64,000 nucleotides of DNA from Sphingobacterium thalpophilum (GTDB lineage: Bacteria; Bacteroidota; Bacteroidia; Sphingobacteriales; Sphingobacteriaceae), in NCBI RefSeq assembly GCF_901482695.1, contig NZ_LR590484.1, positions 2,108,001-2,172,000 of the forward strand, written 5' to 3'. Each line of letters opens with the position of its first letter. The stretch's first letter is position 1. This document shows, piece by piece, positions 8,436-18,424 of this stretch. Under the pieces are notes generated by a model. The model saw nothing but the letters and a program-made list of their open reading frames with translations, had not been told where the DNA came from and made no database searches. Made by a program: the position numbers and the translations under genes.

Positions 8436-9572
8436 ATGACGATGAATAAAATAGCACTTACTGGCGGTAAGATTTATACCGCTGACGAAGTTTTGGAAAA
8501 GAGAGCGTTACTCCTGCAGCAGGGTAGAGTTGTCGGTATCGTTGCGGATAATGATCTTCCGGCTGACTATCAGGCTTTTGCCGTTGACGGTTGCAACTTA
8601 TGTGCCGGGCTGGTCGACCTGCAATTGTACGGCGACGGTATGGATTTGTATTCTGCAGAGCTGAGCCTCGACTCATTGCAGCGTATTTCGGAGGGGTTGA
8701 TTGACAAAGGAACTACTTCTTACATGATGACGCTGGCGACAAATACCATGGAGGTGTTTCGGGAGGCCATCCAGGTCGCTGAAGGATTCCACCATGATGC
8801 GTTCCTTGGGCTACATCTGGAAGGCCCTTTTTTAAACCCAAAGAAAAGAGGCGCACATCCAGCGGAATTGATTCTGAGCCCATCGAAGCAACGTATTGAC
8901 GCTCTATTGGCGGATAATAAGGTTGTTAAAATGATGACCATTGCACCCGAATGCATGGATGAGGACGTGCTGCAGCACCTGCAAAAATACCAGGTGTTGC
9001 TCAGTGCCGGACATAGCAACGCGACTTTTGAGGAAGGAACACGAGGCTTTGATCTGGGGATACCGACAAGCACACATCTGTTTAACGCCATGTCACCGCT
9101 ACATCAACGTGAAGTAGGTATGGTAGGGGCTATTTTTAACCACCGGACTGCTCGGGCGAGTATTATTGTGGATGGGCATCACGTGAGTTTTGAAGCCGTA
9201 AGAATTGCTAAAAAGCAGATGGGGGACCGCCTGTTTATGATCACGGATGCTGTAGCGGCCTGCAACAAGGGGATTTATCAGCACGTGCTGCAGGATGGTT
9301 ACTACTCCCTGCCTGATGGCACAATTTCGGGAGCAGCAATTTCACTTTTCGAGGGGATCAAAAATTGTGTGCAGCAAGTCGGTATTTCTTTACAGGAGGC
9401 TATCCGTATGGCCACACAGTATCCAGCAGCCCTTCTGGGCAGAGAAGATATCGGTACTCTCAATCCGGACAGTATGGGCAACGTTATTGTCTTTACCGAT
9501 GATTTTCAGTTAAAGCATGTTTTTTTTAAAGGGCAATTGCGTGGTCATGCCGTTTTAAACCAAGGACGATAA
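8436..9572 (+). CDS. nagA: N-acetylglucosamine-6-phosphate deacetylase
   Basis: 378 residues, cytosolic amidohydrolase. It removes acetate from GlcNAc-6-phosphate to give glucosamine-6-phosphate. Metal and active-site motifs: LHLEGPF (metal ligand Glu129), SAGHSNATFEE (His193), THLFNAMSPLHQR (His214), VDGHHV (His248) and ITDAVAA with the catalytic Asp271. The first metal motif reads GLVDLQLYG with Gln in place of His, as in the single-metal E. coli type. The first in-frame ATG (8436) and the one at residue 3 are both possible starts. It opens the plus-strand amino-sugar region and supplies the step after MurQ, which produces GlcNAc-6-phosphate from MurNAc-6-phosphate. A hairpin follows the gene. 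Confidence 0.93.
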   Translation: MTMNKIALTGGKIYTADEVLEKRALLLQQGRVVGIVADNDLPADYQAFAVDGCNLCAGLVDLQLYGDGMDLYSAELSLDSLQRISEGLIDKGTTSYMMTLATNTMEVFREAIQVAEGFHHDAFLGLHLEGPFLNPKKRGAHPAELILSPSKQRIDALLADNKVVKMMTIAPECMDEDVLQHLQKYQVLLSAGHSNATFEEGTRGFDLGIPTSTHLFNAMSPLHQREVGMVGAIFNHRTARASIIVDGHHVSFEAVRIAKKQMGDRLFMITDAVAACNKGIYQHVLQDGYYSLPDGTISGAAISLFEGIKNCVQQVGISLQEAIRMATQYPAALLGREDIGTLNPDSMGNVIVFTDDFQLKHVFFKGQLRGHAVLNQGR

Positions 9573-9634
9573 TCATAGTCATTAGATAACAGGTGTTCTC
9601 CGTGTTATATTATCTATTCAGGAGGATGAGAACC

Positions 9635-9668
9635 AGCTAAATTTCTTTTCTATTGAAATTTAGCTTAG
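9635..9668 (+). terminator. Hairpin between nagA and the first GHL10 gene
   Basis: AGCTAAATTTC (9635-9645) pairs perfectly with GAAATTTAGCT (9655-9665) around a 9-nt loop. Only a weak T stretch follows (tagtttt), so it is a plausible but not ideal terminator; it could also mark the leader of the next gene. Confidence 0.45.
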
Positions 9669-9708
9669 TTTTGGTGGTTATTCGATAAAAAATACTATTT
9701 CTAATAAA

Positions 9709-11334
9709 TTGATGAAACGTTCCCTATTATTTTTAGCTACAGCAGTCTTTCTTATATCTTCTTGTTCGTCCAAGAAAAATAAAAAGCAAGAGCCTGTCAA
9801 TACCAGTACCAATGTTGAGATTGTGAAAAAAGATCCACCTTCAGTTCCGAAAAGAGAGCGGGTTAAAAATACTATAGGGACAAAAGAACAGGCGCCTGTA
9901 CAAAAGAAGAAGGATGTCGTGGTGGAGCTTCCTCCCGTAGCACGGGAATTTCGTGCCGCTTGGGTTGCCTCTGTTGCCAATATCAACTGGCCAAGTAAAA
10001 ACAACCTGAGCACAGCGGAGCAAAAGCAGGAGGCGATCGGTATTCTGGACTTTTTGAAGGACAATAATTTTAATGCGGTGATCTTTCAGGTGCGTCCGTC
10101 GGCAGATGCCTTCTATAAGAGCGATCTTGAGCCCTGGTCTTATTTTTTAACCGGAACAGAAGGACAGGCACCGTTACCATACTACGACCCGCTGGAGTTT
10201 TGGGTGGAAGAGGCACATAAAAGAGGTATCGAACTCCATGTGTGGTTAAATCCATACCGCGCACACCACACGGCCGGCGGGCCTGTGACGTCGGCTTCTA
10301 TGGCACGTAAGATGCCAGAATCTGTCGTTAAATTAAGACAAGGATATTATTGGTTTGATCCCTCCAGGCAATCCACGCAAGATCATGCGGCCCGTGTGGT
10401 CATGGATATTGTCAAACGTTATGATATCGACGGTGTGCATTTTGATGACTACTTTTACCCCTATGCGGAGTACAACGGCGGACAGGATTTTCCAGACGCG
10501 GACAGCTATAGCGAATACAAACGCAACGGTGGTACATTGTCCCGTGGCGATTTTCGGAGAAATAGTGTCAACACCTTTATCGAACGTATTTACAAGGAAA
10601 TTAAAACAGAAAAAAACTTCGTGAAATTTGGTATCAGCCCTTTCGGTATCTGGAAACCGGGCTATCCTGCCGGTATACAGGGGTCAAGTCAGTATGACAT
10701 GCTGTATGCCGATGCCAAGCTATGGTTGAATAAGGGCTGGATTGACTATTTTGCACCGCAGCTTTATTGGCCTATTCAACCGGCCAAGCAAAGTTATACC
10801 GCTTTATTGAAGTGGTGGGAGAGTGAAAATACGATGGGACGGCATTTGTGGCCCGGTATCAATACTGTAGGCAGGCGCGGACCGGAATATGTGCAGGAGA
10901 TCGTTAACCAAGTGACGGCGGCACGTAATATTTTGCCGGACAGCAGGGAAGGAGTGATCCACTGGAGCCTCGCAGGATTAACGAAAAACCCGGCGATGAC
11001 CCGTGCCCTCGTGGATGGTCCGTATCAGTTTAAGGCGCTGGTTCCTGCCACACCCTGGTTAAGTGCGAACCCCATGTTGAAACCTAACTTGCTGCTGACA
11101 CCGCAGGGCAATAATATCTTCCTGAAATGGCAGCATCAGCAGGTTGATCAGGTAGCAAAATGGGTGTTGTACCTGAACTATGGCGGTGAATGGCAATACG
11201 AAATTCTGGAGCCGGGCATAACCTCGAAGGATGTGCCGACATCTTTAAATAATAAAAAACTGGAATATGTTGCGGTCAAAGCGGTCGATCGGCTGAGTAA
11301 TGAAAGCCCTTACGCCGCTGAGAAGATCAAATAG
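9709..11334 (+). CDS. GHL10-family glycoside hydrolase, lipoprotein
   Basis: 541 residues. Signal peptide with lipobox ISSC (Cys19), then a low-complexity Lys/Pro-rich linker to about residue 80 and the GHL10 (DUF187) TIM-barrel domain at about 83-420. Hallmarks: FRAAWVASVANINWPS, AVIFQVRPSADAFYKS, HVWLNPYRAHH and DGVHFDDYFYPY, where the adjacent Asp residues are the expected catalytic region. The C terminus (about 435-541) looks like a fibronectin/Ig-type beta domain. Family members are predicted glycosidases; relatives sit in cell-wall-degrading loci, but the exact bond cut is not established from sequence. A second paralogue lies at 32142-33605. Both probably act on muropeptide glycans at the outer membrane or in the periplasm. 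Confidence 0.87.
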   Translation: MMKRSLLFLATAVFLISSCSSKKNKKQEPVNTSTNVEIVKKDPPSVPKRERVKNTIGTKEQAPVQKKKDVVVELPPVAREFRAAWVASVANINWPSKNNLSTAEQKQEAIGILDFLKDNNFNAVIFQVRPSADAFYKSDLEPWSYFLTGTEGQAPLPYYDPLEFWVEEAHKRGIELHVWLNPYRAHHTAGGPVTSASMARKMPESVVKLRQGYYWFDPSRQSTQDHAARVVMDIVKRYDIDGVHFDDYFYPYAEYNGGQDFPDADSYSEYKRNGGTLSRGDFRRNSVNTFIERIYKEIKTEKNFVKFGISPFGIWKPGYPAGIQGSSQYDMLYADAKLWLNKGWIDYFAPQLYWPIQPAKQSYTALLKWWESENTMGRHLWPGINTVGRRGPEYVQEIVNQVTAARNILPDSREGVIHWSLAGLTKNPAMTRALVDGPYQFKALVPATPWLSANPMLKPNLLLTPQGNNIFLKWQHQQVDQVAKWVLYLNYGGEWQYEILEPGITSKDVPTSLNNKKLEYVAVKAVDRLSNESPYAAEKIK

Positions 11335-11351
11335 ATTTTTTTTGTACTATC

Positions 11352-11387
11352 AAAAGGGGTATCTGCTCTAGTGGATATCCCTTTTTT
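11352..11387 (+). terminator. Intrinsic terminator after the GHL10 gene
   Basis: AAAAGGGGTATC (11352-11363) pairs with GATATCCCTTTT (11374-11385), including one G-U pair, and the right arm runs into a T tract. It lies 17 bp after the GHL10 stop. It also shows that the GTG at 11371, inside the hairpin, is not the start of the next gene. Confidence 0.75.
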
Positions 11388-11430
11388 ATTTTCCTTTGAA
11401 ATCCCAGCTGTCCAAAGTAAATTTAGGGAT

Positions 11431-11985
11431 ATGGAAGAGATCTATAAAACCGTTAGCGAATCAGTAATTCGCATATCCCAGCTGATGCTGCCATCCAATG
11501 CCAACTTTGGCGGAAAGATCCATGGAGGATACATCTTATCATTGATGGATCAGATTGCTTTTGCGGTAGCATCCAAATTTTCAGCTCATTATTGCGTGAC
11601 AGCTTCTGTTGGAAAAGTCGATTTTTTGAAACCTATCGAAGTGGGTGAACTGGTGACGTTGATCGCTTCGGTGAATTACGTCGGAAACTCCTCGATGGAG
11701 GTCGGTATCCGTGTGGAGGCTATGAATATTCAGACTGGGGAGACCAAACATTGCAATTCGTCTTATTTTACAATGGTGGCCAAAGACGGATCCGGTAAGC
11801 CGGTGCGCGTGCCGCGGCTGATTTTGGAGACGGAAAAAGATGTGTTCCGATTTTATCGCTGCGTCGTCAAAATGGAAGTAGATAAAGAAAGGGATCGTGC
11901 TATTCATGATCTGGAGACGGACTCTGCCGAGCAGCAGGCGTATCTCAGGAAGAATTATGATGTGAAAATTAATCTTACTTCGTAG
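11431..11985 (+). CDS. Acyl-CoA thioesterase, hotdog fold
   Basis: 184 residues from the ATG at 11431, where MEEIYKTVSES begins. The frame stays open upstream to a GTG at 11371, but that codon lies inside the preceding terminator. The hotdog core is NANFGGKIHGGYILSLMDQI, with the HGG motif and a helix Asp as in YciA/BFIT-type acyl-CoA hydrolases, followed by the beta strands around SVGKVDFLKPIEVGEL. A charged 45-residue tail follows the domain. No signal peptide, so cytosolic; it would hydrolyse acyl-CoA to free acid and CoA. It has its own transcription unit and no obvious link to the surrounding amino-sugar genes. Confidence 0.85.
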   Translation: MEEIYKTVSESVIRISQLMLPSNANFGGKIHGGYILSLMDQIAFAVASKFSAHYCVTASVGKVDFLKPIEVGELVTLIASVNYVGNSSMEVGIRVEAMNIQTGETKHCNSSYFTMVAKDGSGKPVRVPRLILETEKDVFRFYRCVVKMEVDKERDRAIHDLETDSAEQQAYLRKNYDVKINLTS

Positions 11986-12010
11986 TCGTCGTATTTATTT
12001 TGCTGTGTTG

Positions 12011-12019
12011 TGCGTATTT
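12011..12019 (+). promoter_or_regulatory. TGCGTNTTT motif upstream of the first SusC gene
   Basis: TGCGTATTT, about 200 bp before the SusC start at 12217. The same 9-mer pattern occurs upstream of three other transcription units of this locus (18331, 25099/25155/25172, 33662/33672). It may be a shared regulator site; inferred from recurrence alone. Confidence 0.35.
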
Positions 12020-12216
12020 TATATCTTTTGGTTTGTGTTTTTGGTATTATATGTGGTTATTTAGGCTTTTTTTTGCTTTTTTATCATTTATTTTTTTAAA
12101 TAATTCGCATAAACTTGCATAAATTCCCAGCTTTTTATATTATTGTTATGTAATTGGTGTAAACCTCGGGCTGGAACCTCCCGTTATAATCAATTATTAA
12201 CAACTAACTAAATACC

Positions 12217-15200
12217 ATGAATAAAAAATTACTCTTATTCTGCTCAGGAGTGATGCTATCTACCAGTTTATGGGCACAAACCAAGACCGTCACAGGTAAA
12301 GTTACTAACGCTTCGGATGGCGGATCTATGGCAAATGTAACGGTGAGCATCAAAGGTAAACCTATCAGTACACAGACAAATCCAGATGGCAGTTTTACAA
12401 TTAAAGCGGACCCCGGAGATATTTTGATCTTCAGGGCTGTTGGTTCGAAAGAGCGTCAACAACTCGTCGGTTCGGATGCGACTATCAATATCGTGCTTTC
12501 GGGTAGCGAAGAAGCGCTGGAAGAAGTTGTTGTAACAGCGATGGGTATCAAGAAAGAAAAGAAAGCTTTAGGTTATGCTGTCCAGGATATCAAGGCGGAT
12601 GAACTGATGAAAAATAAGACTGCCAATGTTGTAAATTCTTTGGCGGGCAAGATTGCCGGTGTGAACGTCACTCAGGCTTCGGGAGCGGCTGGAGCGGGAG
12701 CTCAGATTATTTTACGGGGGGGACCTCGTTGGAACGGGATAATCAGCCTCTATTTGTAGTCGATGGGATCATTTATGACAATTCTACTGTAATTGGGGGG
12801 AACAGTGCATTTGATGGCGCGCAAGCAACAGCGACTTCCAACAGTAACAGGGTGATGGATATTAATCCAGAAGATATCGATAACGTCTCCGTATTGAAAG
12901 GCCCAGCGGCGGCGGCGTTATATGGTTCAAGAGCTGCTGCAGGTGCTATTATCATTACAACTAAGAAGGGAAAGGAGGGGCATACAGAAATTGGATTTTC
13001 AAGTAGAATTTCCAACAATTGGGTTAATCGTTTGCCTGAACAACAGGGTAAATATAAGCGAGGGTACTATAATAGCGCAGGGCTGTTAGATGATTACACC
13101 ACCCAATCATGGGGAGAAAGATTTGGTAGTAATGAGGTCGTTTATGATAATATAAAAGACTTTTTTCAACATTCGACCGTTGTAGATAATACAGTCAATC
13201 TGTCAGGAGGTAATAAGAACGGGTCATTTTATTTGTCTGGATCGCGTTTCGATCAAAAAGGCATTGTGCCAAACACTAGTTTCGATAAGACAACTTTCCG
13301 TTTTAATGGAGATCAAAAGTTTGGAAAACTTGCCGTAGGAGCTAATGTAGGATATTCATTGGCAAATACCGACAAAACTTTGACGTCTGCAGGCTTATGG
13401 GGGTCGGGAGGATCTGGAGCGATGGAATCCCTGTATAGTTGGTCACGAAGTGACAATATGAAGAAATACCTCAATGATGATGGTACAAAATACAGGATGT
13501 TTGAAGGCCGACAGCCTTTAGAGTCGGATGTAGAAAATCCCTATTGGACGATCAATCGGAATATGCTTGGCGATAATACGGAACGTATTACTGGTAGTAT
13601 CAATGCGACGATGCCCATTTTCGATTGGTGGAATGTTTCTTACCGCGTAGGTATGGATAGCTATCTGACGAAAAATTCGACGATTATAGGCGAAGGAGGG
13701 GCTATCAAAAAGCCGTGGCAAAAGGGGATGATGTCGGAGAGTGACCTTAAGTATAACTATTGGTCATCGAATCTGATGTCCAATTTCAATAAGCAAGTTG
13801 GTGATTTTGATTTGGGGGCTTTAGTCGGATTCTTTTCAGAACAAACGAAGACCACGACAAATCGGCGTATGGGCTATCATTTTGAGGTAGATAATTTTTA
13901 TAGTTTCGAAAATATAGAAGCTGCTAATAAGCAATTTTCCGTTAATCATACTAAAAAGCGTTTGTTTGGCCTGTATGGTGAGTTACGGGCTTCTTATAAA
14001 AATATGCTGTTTTTGAATGTTACGGGACGGAATGACTGGACTTCAACACTGCCTGTAGATAATAGATCATATTTTTATCCTTCTGTTGGTGGTAGTTTTG
14101 TATTTACGGAATTGTTGAAAGATAATCGTCCAGATTGGATGGATTTTGGAAAAATCAGAGCGTCTTGGGCTCGTGTAGGTAAAGATGCGGATCCGTATGT
14201 TACCAATACCTATCTTTGGAAACCAGTGAGTTATCTTGGCGGTATTGTTGGAGCAGGTAACAGCTGGCAAAAAGGTAATCCAATTTTAAAACCGGAGACC
14301 ACGGGATCATTCGAGATCGGCGCTGAGGTACGTTTCTTTAAAGGAAGGTTAGGAATTGACTATGCGTATTATACGAATAACTCCTATAACCAGATATTAT
14401 CCCCTCGATTGGCGCAATCCATAGGTTATATTTTCGCTTATGTTAATGCCGGAGATATTTACAATAAGGGGATGGAATTGTCAATCACCGGAAAGCCAAT
14501 TGTGACAAAAGACTTTGTGTGGGAGTCGACTTTGAATATGTCTGGAAATAGAGGGACAGTGGGAAATCTGTTGACAGGTGTAGATATTTTATACGTTACG
14601 GATGTTCAGGTTGGGAATGCGAAAGCCGCTTCCTTTAACGGGGGTAACTTTATGGGGATATCTGGGTCGAAGTGGACGCGAACACCAGATGGAAAAGTTG
14701 TGTTAGATGCAAATACAGGTATGCCTGTTAGTGATAATCTTGCAACCTATGATATTGGTAATCGTGAACCTAGATTGACAGGAGGATTTAATAATAGCTT
14801 AACATACAAGAACTTTAATCTATCTTTTTTATTTGATTTTCGTATAGGTGGCGATATTTATAACGGAACCGACTATGCTATGACAGTTAGCGGATTAAGC
14901 AAGCGTACTGAGAATCGCGATCAGCTGGTATTAACGGGCGCTGTGCGAAACGGAGGAACAAGTGATGCTCCAGTGTATGAAGACAAAACATTTACGTTTT
15001 TAGCGGATCAAATGTATGATGTCCAAGGGACAACAACGAGTGGAAGAAAGATAATCCAAGATTACTGGAGTGATTTTTATGCTCGGGAAAGTGCAAACTT
15101 TATGGTTAAAACAAATTGGTTAAGGTTACGGAATATTTCCATGTCTTATAATTTTTCTGATGGTATCTTGAAAGATGCGGGCATTTCAAAGGTAGTTAAA

Positions 15201-15377
15201 GGTTTGACTGCAACATTGACTGGAACGAATCTCTGGTTGTTGACTAACTATAAGGGGCTTGATCCAGAGGCGTCGGCGGCTGGATCTGGTGTGAAAGGCT
15301 CTAGTTCTGTTGGCATTGATTACAATGGCGTGCCAAGTACCGCAGGCGTCATGTTTGGATTAAATTTTAGATTTTAG
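12217..15377 (+). pseudogene. SusC-type TonB-dependent outer-membrane transporter, out of frame at a G7 run (possibly phase-variable)
   Basis: The frame from 12217 gives a signal peptide (to about 20), a carboxypeptidase-regulatory-like beta domain (25-95), the TonB box/plug start ALEEVVVTAMG (100-110) and plug sequence up to ILRGG (165-169). It then runs off into a short nonsense tail ending at 12759. The +1-neighbour frame picks up exactly there (LERDNQPLFVVDGIIYDNST) and continues through plug and 22-strand-type barrel to the C-terminal LNFRF at 15377. Intact SusC proteins read ILRGGTSLERDNQ, which needs eight G residues where the sequence has seven (12716-12722). So one base is missing in a homopolymer: a real OFF state, a recent mutation or a sequencing error. 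Restored, the protein would have about 1,053 residues. It pairs with the SusD 11 bp downstream and would import a glycan or muropeptide ligand. Confidence 0.85.
12716..12722 (+). repeat. Homopolymeric G7 run inside the SusC gene
   Basis: Seven consecutive G residues at the exact place where the SusC reading frame is lost. G8 restores the conserved RGGTSLERD sequence. Runs of this kind are prone to slipped-strand mispairing and are used as ON/OFF switches in surface-protein genes of other bacteria. Confidence 0.7.
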
Positions 15378-15388
15378 ATAGAAGAACC

Positions 15389-17161
15389 ATGAATAAATAT
15401 AAAAAAGTAGTCGCATTTTTGTTGATGTTGACTTTATTGTCCTCATGTGGCAAAAGTTGGTTGGATATCAATGTGGATCCAAATACACCTTCTAACACAG
15501 TTGCTTCGGTGCAAAGTAGACTGGCTTGGATTCAGCATTATTATTTATACGCTCAGGGTACAGCAGGTACACGTGCTGGATTTGTGACGCAACAGTTGAC
15601 ATTTGTCAATAGTACGGCATCCAATAGTATGATTGCAGGATGGAATCCTATTGCGGGGATGTCTACAACGCCTTATCAGTTTTTCTTTGTGGGCGCAGGA
15701 GCAAATTTTAAAGATATGGAAGATAAGGCTAATGAGGAGCAAGCTTATCATTATTTAGGGGCATTGTACGCTATTCGTGCGATGGGATTCATGTTAATGA
15801 CAGACTGGTATGGGGAAATGCCCTATACAGAGGCATTAAGTACCATAAATACGCCCAAGTTCGATAATGGCAAGGTTATCTTTGAAGGTTGTTTAGCTGA
15901 TATTGACAAAGCGATTGAGTATTTCAGTATGACCCAACCTGTGGCTGCTCCACCCTTATCCGCAGGAGATAGTTGGAACGGAGGAGATGTTAATAAATGG
16001 TTGAAACTGTGTTATGGGTTGAAAGCTAGGTGGTTAAATAATCTGTCAAAAAAGAGTGCTCTATACAAGCCTGACGAGATATTAGCTCTATTAAATAAAG
16101 CGGCGACATCCATCGGAGAGAGTACGGTGATTTCTCATGTAGATGATAAAGCGGACAATATTGGTGATATTCTCTTTGCCGACCCTGTAAAAACATCGAT
16201 TGTATTTGATAATGCAGGTATGAACAAGAATACCTTGTTAACAAAATGGTATGTTGATTTGCTGACCAATTTTGATAATAAAGGCGTTGAAGATCCCCGG
16301 GCGGATAAGTTGATTCCCTGGGCGGAGTTTGGTTTCCCTAAGAAATTTGTGCGTTCCAAAGGAGTGGATATGCAGTCTAAAATTCGGATGGAATCTGGTC
16401 CAATCGCGTCTTCTTATAATGATAAGGATGTTGCCATTGAAAGTAATGGACGGACTATCGCTCCGCACTCTTGGTATATTAATCATGCGCAAACTGCGCG
16501 TTGGGGAGACACGGCGTACGTTTCGATAAAAAGTAGTTCAATAGGATATGACGGTGATGTCTCTGATATTGCAAGATGGAATGATGGTACGGTGGCAGCT
16601 TCAGGAACCTTTTATACGAGACCCGATGCACCTACACATCTGGTAGCTTATCCTGAAATGTGTTTCATTAAAGCTGAAGTCTTATTCAATAAGGGCGATA
16701 AAGCGGGGGCTTTCAACGCTTATAAGGAAGGTATTAAGGCGCATATCGACTTAATGAATGTTAAATTAAATGCCTATGGAAATATTAATGTGAGCAAGTC
16801 GCCGATGAGTCAAGCAAAAATTGATAAGTTCATGAGTGAAGGAATAGGTACTCCCGCTGATATAACCTTAGCTAAAATAATGACTCAAAAATTTATTGCT
16901 TTATCGTTTTCACAACAAAATTGGAATGATATGCGACGCTATGATTTCAATCGGTCTGTGTACCCTGGTTGGGAAGTGCCGTATGAGTATACAGTAACTG
17001 CGGCGGCTAAAATTAAAATACCAGCAGGAAAGCAGTTTAGAAGAGTGCGGCAAGTATCCCATGAGATCAATTACAATGCTGAAAATTTGGCTAAATCTCA
17101 TCCAAATGCCCTTAATGATGATATATGGTCATTTCCGGTTTGGTGGGATATCAAAGAGTAG
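15389..17161 (+). CDS. SusD/RagB-family ligand-binding lipoprotein (SusD-like 2 type)
   Basis: 590 residues. Lipobox SSC with Cys20, so anchored in the outer membrane and probably surface exposed. The N terminus KSWLDINVDPNTPSN and the TPR-like region with AYHYLGALYAIRAMGFMLM are typical of the SusD-like 2 branch; late motifs include YPEMCFIKAEVLFNKGD and the C-terminal NDDIWSFPVWWDIKE. It starts 11 bp after the SusC reading frame, the normal SusC-SusD coupling, and is followed by a strong terminator. SusD proteins cap the SusC barrel and capture the ligand. The SusC partner is out of frame in this sequence, so the pair may be silent here. Confidence 0.9.
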   Translation: MNKYKKVVAFLLMLTLLSSCGKSWLDINVDPNTPSNTVASVQSRLAWIQHYYLYAQGTAGTRAGFVTQQLTFVNSTASNSMIAGWNPIAGMSTTPYQFFFVGAGANFKDMEDKANEEQAYHYLGALYAIRAMGFMLMTDWYGEMPYTEALSTINTPKFDNGKVIFEGCLADIDKAIEYFSMTQPVAAPPLSAGDSWNGGDVNKWLKLCYGLKARWLNNLSKKSALYKPDEILALLNKAATSIGESTVISHVDDKADNIGDILFADPVKTSIVFDNAGMNKNTLLTKWYVDLLTNFDNKGVEDPRADKLIPWAEFGFPKKFVRSKGVDMQSKIRMESGPIASSYNDKDVAIESNGRTIAPHSWYINHAQTARWGDTAYVSIKSSSIGYDGDVSDIARWNDGTVAASGTFYTRPDAPTHLVAYPEMCFIKAEVLFNKGDKAGAFNAYKEGIKAHIDLMNVKLNAYGNINVSKSPMSQAKIDKFMSEGIGTPADITLAKIMTQKFIALSFSQQNWNDMRRYDFNRSVYPGWEVPYEYTVTAAAKIKIPAGKQFRRVRQVSHEINYNAENLAKSHPNALNDDIWSFPVWWDIKE

Positions 17162-17174
17162 TTTATATATTTTA

Positions 17175-17200
17175 GAAAGCCGCAATAGCGGCTTTCTTTT
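17175..17200 (+). terminator. Intrinsic terminator after the first SusD gene
   Basis: GAAAGCCGC (17175-17183), loop AATA, GCGGCTTTC (17188-17196), then TTTT. It lies 14 bp after the SusD stop and ends the SusC-SusD unit before the amidase gene, whose start is only 17 bp further on. Confidence 0.85.
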
Positions 17201-17216
17201 ATCAAATAGTTTTGTT

Positions 17217-17864
17217 ATGAGATTGATTATGAAATTTCTGATTGTGTTAATGCCCTATGTATTGGCAGCACAATCACCCAAAATAATCCAAAAACCAATC
17301 TCTTGGAATCAGGAGCGCGTGCAGCTTTCCTTGGATTATCTGAAAAATAGACACGGACTAAACCAGTCTGCACCAACAATACAGCCTAGAATGGTAGTGG
17401 TGCACTGGACCGCGAACAATAGCGTGAAAGCAACGTTTAACACGTTTAATCCCGTAAGGCTACCGGGAAGGCCGGAGCTTACAAAAGCAAGTGCGCTGAA
17501 TGTCTCTTCTCAGTTTGTCATTGATCGTGATGGAACGATCTACCAGTTTTTGCCGGATACAATTTTTGCCCGGCATACGATCGGATTAAATTACTGTGCG
17601 ATTGGTATTGAAAATATCGGCAGCCGCCAACACCCTTTGACGGCAGCGCAGCTAAAAGCAAATGAAGAATTGATCCGTCATTTAAGTAAGAAATATGCCA
17701 TCGAATATGTGATAGGTCATCACGAATATCAGCGATTCAAAAAGACCGCATGGTGGAAAGAAACAGATCCAAATTATATAACCGGAAAAGATGATCCGGG
17801 AGATCAGTTTATGATCGATTTGCGTGGTAGATTAGATGATTTAAAACTAAAGAGGTTGCCGTAG
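17217..17864 (+). CDS. N-acetylmuramoyl-L-alanine amidase (Amidase_2/AmpD-AmiD fold), secreted
   Basis: 215 residues from the ATG at 17217, where a signal peptide begins (MRLIMKFLIVLMPYVLAAQS); the frame extends upstream to 17061 but that part overlaps SusD and its terminator. Zinc amidase motifs: MVVVHWTANNS (ligand His63), IENIG (Glu132), VIGHHEY (His168/169) and DDPGDQF with the acidic third ligand at about 193. The enzyme cuts the amide between MurNAc and L-Ala of cell-wall fragments in the periplasm or outside. With NamZ immediately downstream and MurQ in the same region it matches the amidase / exo-muramidase / etherase set of MurNAc salvage known from Bacillus (AmiE-NamZ-MurQ). No lipobox is seen, so it is probably soluble in the periplasm. 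Confidence 0.88.
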   Translation: MRLIMKFLIVLMPYVLAAQSPKIIQKPISWNQERVQLSLDYLKNRHGLNQSAPTIQPRMVVVHWTANNSVKATFNTFNPVRLPGRPELTKASALNVSSQFVIDRDGTIYQFLPDTIFARHTIGLNYCAIGIENIGSRQHPLTAAQLKANEELIRHLSKKYAIEYVIGHHEYQRFKKTAWWKETDPNYITGKDDPGDQFMIDLRGRLDDLKLKRLP

Positions 17865-17988
17865 TGCTTCCTCTTCGGTTTTATTTATTGCTTACCTAGC
17901 TTCATTACTCCCTTCCGCACAGCGAGATAAACAAACGCCGAGTGTCAACGAAATAGGATTCCTCGTAAAATAATCTATAATTACTGAT

Positions 17989-18025
17989 TAGCAAAGGCTG
18001 CCGGTTTTTTTGGCAGCCTTTGCTA
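17989..18025. terminator. Perfect 14-bp hairpin after the amidase gene
   Basis: TAGCAAAGGCTGCC (17989-18002) and its exact complement GGCAGCCTTTGCTA (18012-18025) enclose a 9-nt loop. T tails on either side are weak. Its place 125 bp after the amidase stop fits a terminator, though a dispersed palindromic repeat is also possible. Confidence 0.5.
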
Positions 18026-18330
18026 TTTCATTACCTAATTTTTTGGGATCTTTCTTCTTGATATTGAATTGATAAACAAATTGCTATGGTGATATATTTC
18101 TGATTTGTGCGTTATTATGAGGGCTTTGTGTTATGCATTGATTTTGTAATAAATATGTTACATACTAGTGTGCATATAACACTATCTATGCTGTGTATAT
18201 TATTTTTATATTTCTGTAACTTGCTGTGTGTGTTTGTTATATGGTTGTAAACGTTATTTTTCATGCCGAATTAAGATGTGGGATCTCTCTTGTTTGTGTT
18301 ATGATAAATAAGTGAACACTTACTTTCTTT

Positions 18331-18339
18331 TGCGTTTTT
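18331..18339 (+). promoter_or_regulatory. TGCGTNTTT motif upstream of namZ
   Basis: TGCGTTTTT, about 95 bp before the namZ start region. One of six plus-strand copies of this word pattern in front of transcription units of the amino-sugar region. Confidence 0.3.
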
Positions 18340-18424
18340 ATGAGTATTTGAGTTTTAAAAACGAAAAGATCTATCTACTTTTATTCGGAATTTCAATTAT
18401 TCATGCATAAAGCTGCATTTATGC

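Larger units (their letters stand above)
17865..18424. other. Intergenic region between the amidase and namZ genes
   Basis: 560 bp without a gene. It holds a 14-bp perfect hairpin at 17989-18025, then about 370 bp of AT-rich DNA with repeated TGTGTT/ATAACAC-like words, and a TGCGTTTTT motif at 18331-18339. The last part should contain the promoter of the namZ-SusC-SusD unit; I see no textbook TTTG/TAnnTTTG pair in it. Confidence 0.55.

Noticed and set aside
11371..11430. GTG start extending the thioesterase by 20 residues
   Set aside because: The GTG lies within the terminator of the preceding gene and the added residues precede the natural hotdog start.
17061..17216. Upstream extension of the amidase frame
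   Set aside because: Overlaps the SusD 3' end and a terminator; a signal peptide begins at 17217.
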